Shown here: piece by piece, positions 7,121 through 8,451 of the stretch
Numbering within the stretch: the first letter of the stretch is position 1
Layout of the letters: each line of letters opens with the position of its first letter
Origin: ATZT02 sp038124905
GTDB lineage: Bacteria > Actinomycetota > Actinomycetes > S36-B12 > UBA5976
NCBI GenBank assembly: GCA_038124905.1
Contig: JAYPCW010000050.1
Location: forward strand, 1 to 8,451
DNA: 8,451 bases
Reading direction: 5' to 3'
Translations under genes and position numbers: made by a program
The notes under the pieces: generated by a model
What the model was told of the DNA's origin: nothing
Seen by the model: only the letters and a program-made list of their open reading frames with translations
Database searches by the model: none

Positions 7121-8314
7121 TTAGCCACCACTTACTGACAATTCTGCAGCGACAAGCTCACTTGCTTCGTTTACATTTAGGTACTGAGAATCTAACCAAC
7201 CTTGCGGCAAGGCGACTCTTTTTTCTGAGCCTGTTCTTCCTCTGGGTAAATCTGCAATACTTACAGGAAAATCTTGATTCAAATCCATTTGATTTAGTAG
7301 CGTTTCAAATTCTTCAAGTGACTCAACTAAGGCGAGTTTAGTCCTTAATTCGCTGCCCACGCTAAAGCCTTTTAAATACCAAGCAATGTGCTTTCTAATA
7401 TCTCTAATACCTTTGTAGTCACCGTATAGTTCGCAAAGCAGCTGTGCATGTCGATACATAATTTTTGATATCTCAGCTAGGCCCGGATCTTTTGGAATTG
7501 GCCTTCCTAAAAAAGCGGCGCTTAATTGACCAAAGATCCAAGGCCTACCTAAACAACCTCTCCCGATAACAACACCCGCTGCGCCGGTATCTTTAACAAT
7601 TTTTATCGCATCTTGTGCTGACCAAATATCGCCGTTTCCTAAAACCGGGATTTCAAAATCTTGCATCTTCTCAACTAAAGTTCGAATGGCATCCCAATTT
7701 GCTTTTCCTGAGTACATTTGATTTGCTGTTCGTCCGTGAAGGGCTACCCAAGCCACCCCTGCTCTTGCAGCTGCTTCTGAAGCTTCTAAAAATGTTTGGT
7801 GATCTTCATCAATACCAATTCTCATCTTTACACTTACTGGTACTTTTTTTTGCCCTAATGCTTTGGTTGTCTCATTCGCTGTCTTGACAGCTGAATTAAT
7901 AATTTCTGAAAATAAGTCTTTCTTCCAGGGTAAGGCGGCTCCCCCACCTTTTCTTGTTACCTTTGGAACTGGACAGCCCATATTTATATCAATATGGTCT
8001 GCTCGATTTTCTTCAACGAGTAGGCGGACTGCCTCTTGCATAACTTGTGGGTCAGTGCCATACAGCTGTACACTTTTTATCTCTTCTTCTGGATCAGGAG
8101 TAACCATGCGGATGGTTTCTGGGTTTCTATTAACTAGCGCTCTTGTGGTAACCATTTCGCTAACGTAAAGTCCTGCGCCAAACTCTCTACATAATTTTCG
8201 AAAAGCTTGATTTGTGATTCCTGCCATGGGTGCCAAAACTACTGGCGGAGAAACCTCAAACCGCTCAGTTTTTATGGGCGCTAAATCTAAGCCTTTAAAT
8301 GTGTCTGTAGCCAT
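7121..8314 (-). CDS. dusB: tRNA-dihydrouridine synthase, DusB-like
   Basis: This FMN- and NADPH-dependent enzyme reduces specific uridines in the D loop of tRNA to dihydrouridine. It has 397 residues. The N-terminal TIM barrel has the FMN-binding start LAPMAGITNQAFR (27-39), the catalytic cysteine C114 in NMGCPVPKVTRKGGGAAL (111-128), K163 in VSVKMRIG, HGRT at 193-196, GNGDI at 226-230 and the phosphate-binding IGRGCLGRPW (250-259). The C-terminal part (about 270-397) matches the helical tRNA-recognition domain in length. The ATG at 8314 lies inside the 3' end of glyS (28-nt overlap), has only a weak ribosome site, and is the only start upstream of the conserved barrel. Translation is therefore probably coupled to glyS. 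DusB is assigned over other Dus types on the catalytic-loop sequence; site specificity is not certain. Confidence 0.95.
   Translation of the reverse strand: MATDTFKGLDLAPIKTERFEVSPPVVLAPMAGITNQAFRKLCREFGAGLYVSEMVTTRALVNRNPETIRMVTPDPEEEIKSVQLYGTDPQVMQEAVRLLVEENRADHIDINMGCPVPKVTRKGGGAALPWKKDLFSEIINSAVKTANETTKALGQKKVPVSVKMRIGIDEDHQTFLEASEAAARAGVAWVALHGRTANQMYSGKANWDAIRTLVEKMQDFEIPVLGNGDIWSAQDAIKIVKDTGAAGVVIGRGCLGRPWIFGQLSAAFLGRPIPKDPGLAEISKIMYRHAQLLCELYGDYKGIRDIRKHIAWYLKGFSVGSELRTKLALVESLEEFETLLNQMDLNQDFPVSIADLPRGRTGSEKRVALPQGWLDSQYLNVNEASELVAAELSVSGG
7125..7129 (-). promoter_or_regulatory. Probable ribosome binding site for the TTG start of dgt
   Basis: The minus strand reads GGTGG, 4 nt before TTG 7120 and inside the last codons of dusB. 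The spacing is a little tight, so coupling to termination of dusB probably helps initiation. It is the only support for the TTG besides the lack of an alternative start. Confidence 0.5.
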
Positions 8315-8451
8315 GATTTCAATTCAGCAATCGGGACTCTTACTTGCTCCATACTGTCACGATCCCGTACCGTGACTGCTTTATCTTCTAAAGATTCAAA
8401 GTCAACTGTTACTGCAAAGGGCACCCCAATTTCATCTGCGCGGCGATATCG
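8287..8451 (-). CDS. glyS: Glycyl-tRNA synthetase, C-terminal end (partial)
   Basis: Only the last 54 codons and the TAG stop (8287-8289) are in the window; the gene continues past the right edge. The visible end begins RYRRADEIGVPFAVTVDF and continues with LEDKAVTVRDRDSMEQVRVP. This is the anticodon-binding domain end of the single-chain class II glycyl-tRNA synthetase, where the TVRDRDSM block is typical. The enzyme charges tRNA-Gly in the cytosol. It is the most upstream visible gene of the minus-strand unit and overlaps dusB by 28 nt in a different frame. Catalytic motifs 1-3 are outside the window, so the assignment rests on this tail alone. Confidence 0.88.
   Translation of the reverse strand, partial: RYRRADEIGVPFAVTVDFESLEDKAVTVRDRDSMEQVRVPIAELKSWLQTHLKA

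Noticed and set aside
7615..8168. Two plus-strand open frames (7615-7887 and 7863-8168)
   Set aside because: Both are antisense shadows of the conserved dusB barrel; their Leu/Ser-rich translations resemble nothing known.

Overview
The window looks like core chromosome from a low-G+C, genome-streamlined actinobacterium. A freshwater acI / Nanopelagicales-type organism is my best guess, by inference. The actinobacterial signal comes from three things: an AhpE-type peroxiredoxin next to a DUF3052 protein and divergent from aceE, an AceE that follows the mycobacterial homodimeric E1p closely, and a dgt-dnaG pairing. The base composition is visibly AT-richer than typical actinobacteria (judged by eye, not counted), and spacers are very short: 0 to 9 nt between codirectional genes, a 28-nt overlap at glyS/dusB, and 5 nt between coding stops and two tRNA genes.

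Layout, left to right. Positions 4-972 are a minus-strand unit read as DUF3052 gene, ahpE, tRNA-Val(UAC). Positions 973-1105 are the only divergent intergenic region and must hold the start signals for both sides. Positions 1106-3823 are aceE on the plus strand. Positions 3829-8451 are a second minus-strand unit, read right to left as glyS (3' end only), dusB, dgt, dnaG, tRNA-Asn(GUU), tRNA with CAU anticodon (Met). aceE therefore converges on the end of the second unit with only 5 nt between its stop codon and the antisense tRNA.

Functionally the left part joins carbon entry into the TCA cycle (AceE, the E1 of pyruvate dehydrogenase) with peroxide detoxification (AhpE) and a conserved protein of unknown function. 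The right part is an information-processing cluster: glycyl-tRNA charging (GlyS), dihydrouridine modification of tRNA (DusB), dNTP pool control (Dgt family), replication priming (DnaG) and two tRNAs.

I found no insertion sequence, CRISPR array, phage gene, toxin-antitoxin pair or disrupted gene, and no stretch over 300 bases lacks a gene. I do not see a previously undescribed system. The points worth a second look concern gene packing: tRNAs abutting coding stops, one reading frame shared by three consecutive genes, a short motif repeated at matching distance before two tRNAs, and the cysteine pattern of the peroxiredoxin.
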